This document shows, in pieces, positions 45,810-56,737 of a stretch of DNA of 64,000 nt. The notes under the pieces were generated by a model. It had not been told where the DNA came from, did not search any database, and saw only the letters and a list, made by a program, of their open reading frames with translations. The number at the start of each line of letters is the position of its first letter. Position 1 is the stretch's first letter. Both the position numbers and the translations under genes were made by a program. The DNA comes from Rosa chinensis (taxonomy: Eukaryota; Streptophyta; Magnoliopsida; Rosales; Rosaceae): positions 31,436,612 to 31,500,611 of the forward strand of contig NC_037091.1 in the NCBI RefSeq assembly GCF_002994745.2, given 5' to 3'.

Positions 45810-47906
45810 CAAAAGGAGAAAGAAGTAGAAACTTTGTTCCAAGAAATCATGGAACCATCTTCCTCAAAAACAAAGGAAGAAATCATCGATGAAGAAAAAG
45901 TCGATGAAAATATCGAACTGGTTGAACCACCAGAAATTGTTCTAGAAGAATGTAAACCATTCATTCCAAAGGAACAAGCTCAAGAAAATGAGCTTCAACA
46001 ATCGAAAGTCGTCTCTACTAGTAGATACAGCAACTACATAGAGATTGGACTAAAATTCCTTGATCACAAAAAATATCATCTACATGCCTTTGTAGACAAC
46101 GGATCAGGATTTACTGTGGCAAAGAGATTTGCAATTCCAGATGAACTCTGGAAAGAAGATAAGAAAAAATCTGCTACTGGTGTTACATTTGATGGAAGTC
46201 ATCTCACCATGAATAAAGTAGCAAAAAATGTTCATATCACCATTGGTGGAGGAACATTTATCATCCATAATGTATGGCAATCTGAAGGCCAAGCCTCAGA
46301 TTTCTTGTTGGGAAATGATTTCATCCTCCAACAGAGATTTATTCAGGATGAAGAAGCGATAGGCTTCAGAAAAGGAGAACGGGTGTTCTGGGCCGACCGA
46401 CTCACACAAGCAAAAAGTGTAGTAGGTCCTAATTTTACTACGCAGTATCAGAGATCGCAACAGAATAGTGGTGATCTTACCTCCTACAAACCCAAATTTG
46501 AGCCTATACTCCAAATCAAACAACAAGAAGGATTACTTGTTGAAGAATCTTCTGAAGAAGAAGAAGAAGAAACTAGTGAAGATGAAGAAGCTAGTTTCAT
46601 CCATGAGCATAACCTCAAGCACTTTCAGAATAAGCTTGAGTCTCAGAAAATTCCCACTCTTGATAAAATCAAGAAATTACTTGAACAGAATATCGATGTA
46701 GATCCTCAAAAGTTTTGGGAAAAAGACCCAGTGGTCTGTGAATTGAGATTGCATGACATGAATGCTATCTGTCATGTCAAAGCCATTCCTCAATACAAAG
46801 AGGAAGATCAAAAGGAATTCAGAAAAGATATTGAAGATCTCCTAAACAAGAGATTAATTCAACCGTCCACTAGCCCTCATCATGCTCCAGCATTCTACGT
46901 GAGAAATCATGCAGAAAATCTACGAGGAAAAGCTAGAATGGTGATTGACTACAGAGATGTCAATAAGAAGACTATCAAAGACGGTTATCAAATTGCTCAA
47001 TTAAGAGTATTGATCAACCAGCTCAGAGGAGCTAAAGTCTTTTTGAAATTCGATGCAAAGTCGGGTTTCTGGCAGGTCAAGATGCATCCTAAGAGTGTAC
47101 CTCTCACTGCATTCGGAACACCACAAGGCCATTATGAATGGTTAGTAATGCCTTTTGGTCTAAAGCAAGCTCCCTCAATCTTCCAAAGAAAGATGGACAA
47201 CATCTTCAAGCATGTGGCGGAGTTCTGCGTCGTCTACATAGATGACATCCTGGTCTTCTCCAAAAACAGGGAAGTACACATGAAACACCTTCATGAGGTA
47301 GTAAAGCTGATAGTTCAGCATGGAATTATCCTAGGTGAAAAGAAAATCTTCTTTATCCTCGATGAAGTTGATTTCCTAGGAATAAACATCAAGAATGGAG
47401 TCATAAAGCTCCAACCTCATATCCTTGAGAAGATCTGGAAGTTTCCAGATAGAATTCCTGATGCTAAGAGTCTAGAGAGATTCCTTGGTGTCATAAACTA
47501 TGGGAGAGATTTCATTCCCAAAATCTCAGGGTTAACAGCAATGTTATCTCCAAAGACAAGTTCCAAAAGAAAATGGAACTTCACAGAAGATGATGAAAAG
47601 ATTGTGAAGCAGATAAAAAATCTCTGCAAAAACCTCCCTCCTCTTCAACAACTAGAAGAGAATGATGAAAGTATCCTCCAAACATATGCAAGAGATAATT
47701 ATTGGTCCGGTGTGGTTCTGGCAAAAACGCCTGGAACTAATATTGAAAAGATCTGCAAATTTTGTAGTGGCAAGTTCAGCCCTGCAGAACTAAATTATCC
47801 CACAGGGGAAAAAGAAATTTTGGCTGTCAAAAAAAACAATTTTAAATTCTCCAGCTTTTCTTGGAAAGAAATAATTGCCCTTTACTGTCCGCACCGATTG
47901 TGCTAG
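45810..47906 (+). pseudogene. Copy 1 aspartic protease and reverse transcriptase region
   Basis: In frame with the upstream regions. The protease domain has AFVDNGSGFTVA at about 46085-46120, where D-N-G-S stands in place of the usual D-T/S-G. A Glu-rich hinge (SSEEEEEETSEDEE) follows. Reverse transcriptase motifs: KRLIQPSTSPHHAPAFYV, ARMVIDYRDVNKKT, FDAKSGFWQVKMHP, MPFGLKQAPSIFQ, and the catalytic YIDD at 47235-47246. The frame is lost within RNase H: compared with copy 2 there is an extra A in a run near 47829 and more inserted bases before 47880. The open frame from 45834 to 47906 is the longest in the window, 690 codons. Confidence 0.88.
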
Positions 47907-49365
47907 AGTAAAGAATTTCAAAAATTTCAAACTTGATAAAGCTGCTGATAGAGGAAGATTAGCAAACTGGCAATTATTTCTTAACCAATATGATTATACT
48001 GTTGAATTAATTGCAGGAAACAGGAATTATCTTCCAGACGCATTGACCAGAGAAATGGCAATGTTTAGCCAAAGAGAAGACGACGATGGTCGTAATCCCA
48101 GAAGCAGAAGAACAGGGAAAGAACATGAACCTGAAGAGGATCCCAAAGAAACCAAAGAAAAAATCCTTAAAAGGTTTCTGCTAAGCCCAAAAGGCTTGGC
48201 CTCAACTGATCAATCCCAGGGTAAAGGGTTGGCTAGCCCGTCTCAAACGGCAGACGGTAAAGGCTCATCAAGATCGTTGATGGCTGCTGCTTTGCCAAAA
48301 AGCAGACCAACTCCAACTGGAGTTATAAATGTTTTTAATTATGAATTAAGAACCTTTGATGCTCCTGTGTTCAGAACTGGCAGGAGACTAGCTTATCACC
48401 AAAAGGCAATCCTGGATAATCTTTTATTTACCTTTCAAGAAAGAAGCAGTGGTCTGATGTTCCCAACTCTCTTTGCATTAGCTGAAGAACTCTACGAAGA
48501 TGGTAGACCACAGTTTGAAGAAATTCATACACAGCAGAGTGCTATCAGAAAAGAGAAAATTCACTTCCTTGAAAGTCCAGAAAGTGCTAGGGTCCCTATC
48601 ATGACACTCAATGAATCAGACTAGCATGAATTCTACAGTCTGATAGGAAGTCATAATTCTGAAGATAGAGTTCCTCCAACCCTCTTTATTATTGCAGGAC
48701 CTTATGTTGGAAGATACTTAGTCAATGTTCAAAGTGAACATCCTCAAGAACACAAGCTCTGGCTTGTTGAAAATGGTTTTGTCCATAATCTGTGGACTAA
48801 AACAAATGATGATCTGAAAGGTTTGCCGCCTATCATTGTCAACACAGTCAAAAACATTAGGAAGAATGACTGTATGCTTCGTCTGAAGTTCAGATCCACT
48901 CCTCCAAAATGGATCTAGAAGGCAAACAGTGAGGTTGAGTATATTTCTCCATACCACTATGTGAGAATTATCCAAAGGAAATATCTGCAGCCTGCCTGTG
49001 TTGGGTACAATGGCCAACCAAACTCAAGCATCCCATGGATGAAGGCCATGACCCTGGAGTACATCAAAAAGATCATCTCTGAAGATATCAATAATACCTT
49101 CCTGGCAGCTGGAGAAAAAACCATTATCACTGCTTACGATCATCCTGACGTAGTCAGCAGTGACCTGTTCCTATCTCTTACCAGAAAAGAGATAGATTCG
49201 ACACTGGCATGCTTACAGTGGGTGGAAAGACTTGAAACTGACAACCACTATAAAATGTGTGTTGATACAGATGTCGAAGACTATGCAACAACTGCTCGTA
49301 TGGCCCAGGCAGACAACAACTCCTTTGTCCTTGGCCACAATTCTGAAACAGACGAAAACATGTGA
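47875..49365 (+). pseudogene. Copy 1 RNase H end and long unassigned C-terminal region
   Basis: In a shifted frame the RNase H domain ends with GRLANWQLFLNQ and YLPDALTRE (to about 48055). The frame then continues for some 430 codons with no known domain: a basic linker (NPRSRRTGKEHE), a GLAS-rich part, then FNYELRTFDAPVFRTGRR, LVENGFVHNLWTKTNDDLK and AYDHPDVVSSDLFLSLTRKE. TAG stops at 48622-48624 and 48916-48918 break it. Copy 2 keeps the same order and much of the wording, so this was coding in the virus. It is not a recognised transactivator. Ends at TGA 49365. Confidence 0.75.
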
Positions 49366-49585
49366 AGCTACAGGTGAAGAATTTGCACCAACTTTGCAAC
49401 TGAAGACTTTTAGACTTTTCTAAAAGCTACTTTTGCTTTCGAAGTCAAGAAAGAAATGTTTCACCAACTACTTTTCTGCTTTTCCCAACCAACCTCCATC
49501 ATCAGGAGCACTCAGAAAAGCTGGAAGGTCACGGAGTTGTGCTGTACATTTTTATGTTTTCAATTGTAATTTGAGTTCCGCTCCC

Positions 49586-49594
49586 TATATAAGG
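49586..49594 (+). promoter_or_regulatory. Copy 1 viral promoter TATA box
   Basis: tatataagg in a cgctccctatataagga context shared with copy 2 (56424). By analogy with caulimovirids, transcription would start about 25-30 nt downstream and read through the rest of the leader into copy 2. Confidence 0.8.
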
Positions 49595-49832
49595 AGCTTT
49601 AGCTTCTCTTTAAAGACATTCGAAAATTTCCATATTAGTTCAAAATTAGAAAATTGAGCAGAAGAGTCTTCTCTCAAGAAGTAGTAGCAGTGTGCTTCCT
49701 TTCCTATTTAAGTGTGTAGTAGTGTAGATCCATTACAAGTAAGTACCTGTTCTCATTCTTATGGATAGCTAAACAGCTTTTGCTGTTTACCTGAGAATGA
49801 GGCTCTGAATGTTTAGCATGTATGTATATTTG

Positions 49833-49838
49833 AATAAA
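49833..49838 (+). terminator. Copy 1 poly(A) signal
   Basis: aataaataaa about 220 nt after the expected start site. In pararetroviruses the signal is passed once and used on the second encounter, giving terminally redundant RNA. Confidence 0.65.
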
Positions 49839-50451
49839 TAAATTCAGATGATTGCTCACCCACTTCTTCAACCAATATAGTTGGCATTACATTTTCATAA
49901 TTATAGTTGTTGTTGTCATTATATTTTCATAATCATCGTTGGCATTCATGTTTCTAAATGCATGCATCCTATAGAAATCCAAAGTTCTAATAGTATTTTT
50001 TACCTGGAAAAAATCAGTCTTAGAACCAAAAATTAAACCAAGCAGCAGTGATTCCGCATGTTAAAGTAACCGTTAGGCAGGAAGCCATTAGGTGAAAAAC
50101 TTAGGCATGTTGAAGGCTAGTCTTGTTTGTATTTTTGTCCTCTACGGCGAAGTTTCTTTTTGGTCAAACAATATTGTTAAAACCAAGGGTCAACATAGGA
50201 TACAAAAGGCATTTTTTCAGAAAAACCATCTCTTTTAGTCTTTGTCTATCAGCAATATTGTAATACAAAAGTTTTGGGCAATTGAGAAAAATACAAGAGC
50301 TTTTTGGGTATACAAGAAAAGACCCAAAATTTTATAAAGGGTTAATGCTCATACACCCCAAATCCATGAGAATACTTCTTTTACACCCCAATGTCTTATT
50401 TTTATTCCTCTTTACACAAACTTTTCTCCCTTTCTTTCCTACCTACCCATC

Positions 50452-50907
50452 TTGTCAAATTTCCTACCATCAATACCATTCCTTTCGGTCTCTAGCAAGT
50501 TTTCTTTATTGTCTATGTATGTTAAAGTCTGCATATTAATAGTTTTGTTGAAAACGTGGTGGGCCCATCAGAGTTTCGTTTGTTTAAATATATATGCAGG
50601 TGGTAACAGATATCCTTATTTCAAAGGTAAACAGTACGTTTTACTATTCATAATTTCGATCTTTATCGCAGACAGACTTGAGTTAGTTGTTATCTGTAAT
50701 AGTACTAGCAAAGAATTGAAAAAGGAAAACGAAAAGTTGAGAAAATTGAAAACCTATAGAGATAATCTCAATAGAGAAGCTCCCAATTATTGGGATATCA
50801 TCTATAGACTTCAATCAAGAATCTATAAAATAGAAGAAGAGATTGAAAACCTCTTATATACTCTTAAAGAGGAACAAAAACCTCTTGATTATTTGAGCAT
50901 TAGTTAG
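50452..50907 (+). CDS. Copy 2 leader ORF, coiled-coil protein
   Basis: Open for 151 codons. The part shared with copy 1 covers the last 85 or so: DRLELVVICNSTSKELKKEN, then charged heptad-like sequence (EEEIENLLYTLKEEQKPLDY). The stop at 50905-50907 is 13 nt before the primer site, exactly as in copy 1. The N-terminal part differs from copy 1 and may be untranslated; a splice-acceptor-like ttatcgcag precedes the conserved part. Function unknown. Confidence 0.45.
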   Translation: MSNFLPSIPFLSVSSKFSLLSMYVKVCILIVLLKTWWAHQSFVCLNIYAGGNRYPYFKGKQYVLLFIISIFIADRLELVVICNSTSKELKKENEKLRKLKTYRDNLNREAPNYWDIIYRLQSRIYKIEEEIENLLYTLKEEQKPLDYLSIS

Positions 50908-50920
50908 ATCCGCAAATCAC

Positions 50921-50932
50921 TGGTATCAGAGC
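50921..50932 (+). promoter_or_regulatory. Copy 2 minus-strand primer-binding site (tRNA-Met)
   Basis: tggtatcagagc, identical to the site at 42752. Confidence 0.9.
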
Positions 50933-50961
50933 TTGTAAAGAGCTCAGCAGGGGAATCCCTG

Positions 50962-52210
50962 ATGGAGACAATTTCTGATTTAATAATAGAGAGACTGAAT
51001 TCTCTATTAGAATCTTCTGATGAAAAATATCAGATCCTGCAGTAAGAATTGACTAGATGTCAAAATCATCTAGTAAAAATACCTGCTATAATCCACCAAT
51101 TAGAAAAATTGGAAAACAAACTGGATTATATCAAGGAACTTCCAAAAACGGAAGAAGAAAAGCTAACGAGTGTTAGCAAAAAAATCAATGAACAGCAAAA
51201 AACGCTGGATTCTATGAAGAATATACTGAGGGACAAAAAGTGCCTACAGTAAAAAAGAAAGCTAATCGATTTAAACCATTAGAAAGACCAGACAAGAATC
51301 CTGTTCCAACCATGATTTTTCTGGATCCATCAACTAGTTCTACTAGTATTCGGTATGAAAATCCGAAAGAAACTCGAGATGTTAAAATGATGAGCATCTT
51401 CGGAAAAAAGAAAGGAGTACAACTCCTAAATGCTGAAGAATTCGAATATAATGAAATTGAGCATGAGGTAAAAAATGCCTCAATTCCAAAGCTAGATTTC
51501 AAACAGATCTACAAAAAGGGAACATTTGACCTGATGGATAGCCATCATTTCAAATTGCTTGAATTCACAACCCCCTCTACAACAGGAGAAACAGATCTCT
51601 TGATGATCACTCCTGCTGAAGTCGCCAGAGCACAAGCAAAGAAGTATCAATTTATGCACATCGGAGCAGTCCAAGTAGGCATAAAACTTCTGGCAAGAGA
51701 AGGCATAAACTGTTCAGTTCTATGTGTCCTACAAGACAATAGACTAACAGATTTTCAAGCTAGTCTGTTGGGAACACTTGAAACATCCTTATGCAATCAA
51801 GTGGCTTATTTCAACTATTTCCCAAACTTCTCAACCAGCTTGAAGGATGCAGCCCACTGTCTCAGACTGAGAGTCAAGACAGATGGTATATCTATGAAAA
51901 CAGATATGCAAGAATTGGCGATAGTATACAGAATATACTATAAACTGATGAGCACTACAGTAGAACCAAAGACACGGATATCAAACATCCCTGGTCTTAC
52001 TACTGGATTTCTAACCAGTCTGAAGAACCATTCACAACAGATTCACAAGGTTACTTAGAATGAAGTAACTTTTCCTATTGAATGGAAATTATCTGGTCCG
52101 AAGCTACCAGTAGAAAGTGCAAAAGCTAAATTTATGAAAGTAGAGAGATTGGAGAAATCAGTCTAAATTTCGACAATCACAGAAAAAGTGATGTCTGTCC
52201 TGAGAACATC
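50962..52210 (+). pseudogene. Copy 2 N-terminal coiled coil and movement protein, broken
   Basis: Starts at ATG 50962, collinear with copy 1. Breaks: TAA at 51043-51045, a frameshift near 51235, TAG at 52056-52058 and a further frameshift near 52130. The movement domain itself is open from 51240 to 52055 and shows LMDSHHFKLLEFTTP and IGAVQVGIKLLAREGINCSV. None of these breaks is shared with copy 1. Confidence 0.8.
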
Positions 52211-52213
52211 AGG

Positions 52214-53092
52214 ATGAACAAGAATCTTCTCAGAAGAAGCTATAGCACTAGAGAAGCTAGTGTTAGTGGTACAAAAAACTCTGTAGAACGATCAGAGTCT
52301 ATCACTAAAGAAGAACTAGAAGCTGAACTAAATAGACCAGTAAATATGCTTAGAGCACAAAAGCTCTATGATCTTTATGAAGAAGATGAGAATTGCGAAA
52401 ATCCTGAACAATTAGAAAAACTAATCGAAGAAATGAAGAAATTCAATCCAGGAAAGGAAAGAAAACTCCTTCCCTATCAAGATATCGAAATGGAAGAGGG
52501 AGAAAGCTCCAAAACTTCCATCATTAGAGAAAAGGGAAAACTTAAACTCCTTATACAGAAGGCCCCTACGGGCAGAAATGGAGAAAGAAATTCTCAAAGA
52601 TTTGTCCCAGAGGACAAGATACCTAGAGTACCAATTTCCAACTACGGAATTTGGCTAGATCTGGACAAAGCTCTAGACAAGAGAAAAACTCTTGACCAAT
52701 GGGTAGACAGCCTGATGATGGCCTCTGCTCTTACCCTTGGAAAATTTGAAGCTCCTGATCTGTAGATGTACTTTGAAACTACTCTCACCGGAGTAGCAAA
52801 AAAGTATTACTTCTCTTTCAAAGAAACAGCCAGAGGAAAAGAATGGCTAGAAGAAATCAAAACTTCGAAATCTCCGTATGATTTTGCAGTACCCCTGTAC
52901 GATCAGTTCTGTGGAGATCTCTCAAATTTGAGTGAAAAGGCTAAAGAAACGGCCAAATCAAATATCTATGCTCTCAAAATCTGTGACATGAGATATTTTG
53001 AAGAATACTTGAATGAATTTCAAGAATATTACTGTACGATTGGTGAACTAGAGAATACTGATCTAGTCATCCTGTTGCAAAAAAATGAATAA
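52214..53092 (+). pseudogene. Copy 2 movement-protein end fused in frame to coat protein, truncated
   Basis: Open from 52214 across the point where copy 1 has its TAA, so the movement tail (ELEAELNRPVNMLRA) runs straight into the coat region (RVPISNYGIWLDLD, LMMASALTLGKFEAPDL). TAG at 52763-52765 interrupts, then YDQFCGDLSNLSEKAKE and FQEYYCTIGELENTDLV follow. A deletion of about 1.3 kb, relative to 44903-46208 of copy 1, removes the coat C terminus, zinc knuckle, second Cys cluster and the protease active site. Confidence 0.8.
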
Positions 53093-54566
53093 AGTAGCAA
53101 AAAATGTTCATATCACCATTGGTGGAGGAACATTTATCATCCACAATGTCTGGCAATCTGAAGGCCAAGGCTCAGATTTCTTGTTGGGAAATGATTTTAT
53201 TCTCCAACAGAGATTCATTCAGGATGAAGAAGCGATAGGCTTCAGAAAAGGAGAACGGGTGTTCTGGGCAGACCGACTTACACAAGCAAAAAGTGTAGTA
53301 GGTCCTGGTTTTACTACTCAGTATCAGAGATCGCAACAGAATAGTGGTGATGTTACCCCCTACAAACCCAAATTCCAGCCTATACTCCAAATCAAGCAAC
53401 AAGAAGAATTACTTGTTGAAGAATCTTCTGAAGAAGAAGAAGAAGAAACTAGTGAAGATGAAGAAACTAGTTTCATCAATGAACATAACCTCAAGCACTT
53501 TCAGAATAAGCATGAGTCCCAGAAAATTCCCACTCTTGACAAAATCAAGAAACTACTTGAACAGAATATCGATGTAGACCCTAAGAAGTTTTGGGAAAAA
53601 GACCCAGTGGTCTATGAATTAAGATTGCATGACATGAATGCTATCTGTCATGTCAAAGCCATTCCTCAGTACAAAGAGGAAGATAAAAAAGAATTCAGAA
53701 AAGATATTGAAGATCTCCTGAACAAGAGATTAATTCAACCTTCCACTAGCCCTCATCATGCTCCAGCATTCTACGTGAGAAATCATGCAGAAAACCTCAG
53801 AGGAAAAGCTAGAATGGTAATTGACTACAGAGATGTCAACAAGAAGACTGTCAAAGACGGTTATCAAATTGCTCAAGTAAGAATATTGATCAACCAGCTC
53901 AGAGGAGCCAAAGTCTTTTCAAAATTCAATGCAAAGTCGGGTTTCTGGCAAGTCAAGATGCATCCTGAGAGTGTGCCTCTCACTGCATTTGGAACACCAC
54001 AAGGTTATTATGAATGGTTGGTAATGCCTTTTGGTCTAAAGCAAGCTCCCTCAATCTTCCTAAGAAAAATGGACAACATCTTCAAACATGTTGCAGAGTG
54101 CTGTGTTGTCTACATTGATGACATTCTTCTCTTCTCCAAAACCAAAGAAGAACACATGAAACACCTCTATGAGGTTGTAAAGTTGATAGTTCAGCATGAA
54201 ATTATCCTAGGAGAAAAGAAAATCTTCTTTGTCCTTTATGAAGTTGATTTCCTAGGAATAAACATCAAGAATGGAGTAATAAAACTCCAACCTCATATCC
54301 TTGAGAAGATCTGGAAATTCCCATATAGAATCCCTGATGCCAAGAGTCTAGAGAGATTCCTAGGTGTCATAAATTATGGGAGAGATTTCATCCCAAAAAT
54401 CTCGAGATTAACAGCAATGTTATCTCCTAAGACAAGTTCCAAAACAAAATGGAACTTCACAGAAGATGATAAAAAAATCGTGAAGCAGATAAAAAATCTC
54501 TGCAAAAACCTCCCTCCTCTTCAACAATCAGAAGAGAATTATCCTCCAAACATATGCGAGCGATAA
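53085..54566 (+). pseudogene. Copy 2 protease remnant and reverse transcriptase
   Basis: Begins just after the deletion, inside the protease (MNKVAKNVHITIGGGTFIIH), so the catalytic Asp loop is missing. The reverse transcriptase is open for its full length with ARMVIDYRDVNKKT, SGFWQVKMHP, MPFGLKQAPSIF and YIDD at 54111-54122. A frameshift near 54540 (8 nt fewer than copy 1) ends the frame. Sequence agreement with copy 1 is high by eye. Confidence 0.85.
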
Positions 54567-54579
54567 TTATTGGTCCGGT

Positions 54580-56216
54580 GTGGTTCTGGCAAAAACGCCT
54601 GGAACTAACATTGAAAAGATCTGCAAATTTTGTAGCAGCAAGTTCAGCCTTGCAGAACTGAATTATCCCATAGGGGAAAAAGAAATTTTGGCTGTCAAAA
54701 AAACAATTTTAAATTCTCTAGCTTTTCTAGGAAAACCCTTTACTATCGGCACCGATTGTGCTAGAGTAAAGAATTTCAAAAATTTTAAACTTGATAAAGC
54801 TGTTGATAGAGGAAGACTAGCAAATTGGCAATTATTTCTTAACCAATTTGATTATGTTGTTGAATTAATTGCAAGAAACAAGAACTATCTTCCAGACGCC
54901 TTAACCAGAGAACTGGCAATGTTCAGCCAAAGAGATGACGACGAAGGTCGCAATCCCAGAAGTAGAAGAACTGGGAAAGAACATGAAACTAATGAGGATC
55001 CTACAAAAAAAATTCTCAAAAGGTTCCTGCTAAGTCCGAAAGGCTTGGCCTCAACTGATCAATCCCAGGGTAAAGGATTGGCTAGCCCGTCTCAAACGGT
55101 AGACGGTAAAGGCTCATCAAGACCGTTGACGGCTGTTGCTTTGCCAAAAAGCAAACATACTCCAACTGGAGTAATAAATGTTTTTAACTATGAACTTTGA
55201 ACATTTGATGCTCCTGTGTTCAGAACTGGCAGGAGACTAGCTTACCACCAAAAGGCAATTCTGGATAATCTCTTATTTGCTTTCAAGAAAGAAGCAGTGG
55301 TCTGATGTTCCCAGCTCTCTTTGCACTAGCTGAAGAAATCTATGAAAATGCTAGGCCACAGTTCGAAGAAATTCATACACAGCAGAGTGCTGTTAGAAAA
55401 GAAAAAATTCACTTCCTTGAAGATCCAGAAAGTGCTAGGGTCCCGATCATGGCACTCAATGAATCAGACTGGCATGAATTCCATAGTCTGATAGGAAGTC
55501 ATAATTCCGAGAACCGTATTCCTCCAACTCTCTTCATTATTGCAAGACCATATGTTGGAAGATACTTAGTCAATGTTCAGAGTGAGCATCCTCAAGAACA
55601 CAAGCTCTGGCTTGTTGAAAATGGTTTTGTCCATAACCTGTGGACTAAGACAAATGATGATCTCAAAGGCTTGCCTCCCATCATCGGCAACACGGTCAAA
55701 AATATTAGAAAAAAATGACTGCATGCTTCGTCTGAAGTTCAGATCCACTCCTTCAGAATGAATCCAGAAGGCAAACGGTGAGGTTGTGTATATTTCTCCA
55801 TATCATTATGTGAGAATCATTCAAAGGAAATATCTGCAGCTTGCCTGTGTTGGTTAAAATGGCCAGCCAAACTCAAGCATCCCATGGATGAAAGCCATGG
55901 CTCTTGAATATATCAAAAAGATCATCTCTGAGGATATCAACAATACCTTCCTGGCAGCAGGAGAAAAAACGATTATCACTGCTTACGATCATCCTGACGT
56001 AGTCAGCAGTGACCTGTTCCTCTCTCTTGCCAGAAAAGAGATAGATTCGACACTGGCATGCTTACAGTGGGTGGAAAGACTTGAAACAGACAACCATTAC
56101 AAGATGTATGTTGATACAGATGTCGAAGATAATGCAACAACTGCTCGTATGGCCTAGGCAGATAACGACTCATTTGTCCTTGGTCACAATTCAGAAACAG
56201 ACGAGAACATGTGAAG
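54580..56216 (+). pseudogene. Copy 2 RNase H and long C-terminal region, broken
   Basis: 54580-55200 encodes the RNase H end in one frame (GTDCARVKNFKNFKLDKA, GRLANWQLFLNQ, YLPDALTRE) where copy 1 is shifted. The C-terminal region follows with TGA at 55198-55200, shifts near 55285 and 55710, and stops near 55757, 55855 and 56155. Conserved pieces include LVENGFVHNLWTKTNDDLKG and AYDHPDVVSSDLFLSL. Confidence 0.78.
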
Positions 56217-56423
56217 CAGTAGGTGTAGAACGCACCGAAAGTTCTTTTGGACTTTTCCAAAAGATGCTTTTGCTTTTCAAAAGGTGGGTGAAAAACATTT
56301 CACCTAAAGGAATCTGCTTTCCCCCATCTGACCTCCACCAGTAGGAGCACTCAGGAAAGCAGGAGATCACGGAGTCGTCCTGTACATTTTGTTGTTTTCA
56401 ATTGTAATTTGAGTTCCGCTCCC

Positions 56424-56432
56424 TATATAAGG
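56424..56432 (+). promoter_or_regulatory. Copy 2 viral promoter TATA box
   Basis: tatataagg in the same context as 49586. Reads outward past the array toward 57.2 kb. Confidence 0.78.
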
Positions 56433-56554
56433 GGCTTTAGCTTCTCTTAGAAGGCATTCGGAAATTTCCATATCAGTTCTAGATTCAAAAAACAGAATTA
56501 GAAAATTGAGTGGAAGAGTCTTCTCTCAATAGTATAGCAGTGTGCTTCCCTTCC

Positions 56555-56688
56555 TAAACAGCAAAAGGCTGTTTAGGTATCCATAAGAATGAAAACAGGT
56601 ACTTACTTGTAATGAAAGCACACGCTTTCATTACAAGTAAGTACCTGTTTTCATTCTTATGGATACCTAAACAGCCTTTTGCTGTTTA
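56555..56688. repeat. 65-bp perfect inverted repeat in copy 2 leader
   Basis: The left arm 56555-56619 is the exact reverse complement of the right arm 56624-56688, with a 4-nt loop (acac). Copy 1 has only the right-arm sequence (about 49728-49790), so the left arm is an added snap-back copy. Each arm also contains a small palindrome (aaacagcaaaaggctgttt). Confidence 0.95.
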
Positions 56689-56731
56689 CCTGAGAATGAG
56701 GCTCTGAATGTTTAACCTGTATATATATTTG

Positions 56732-56737
56732 AATAAA
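56732..56737 (+). terminator. Copy 2 poly(A) signal
   Basis: aataaataaa in the same position relative to the promoter as in copy 1. Confidence 0.65.

Larger units (their letters stand above)
49366..50451 (+). other. Copy 1 intergenic/leader region into copy 2
   Basis: Holds the promoter, poly(A) signal, a short palindrome (aaacagcttttgctgttt, about 49771-49788) and the copy 1/copy 2 junction near 50338. No ORF is conserved between the copies here except the coiled-coil frame further on. Confidence 0.6.

Noticed and set aside
42133..50340. LTR retrotransposon reading of the viral copies
   Set aside because: There is a tRNA-Met primer site and pol, but no integrase and no LTRs. A movement protein and 35S-like promoter order are present, so caulimovirid fits.
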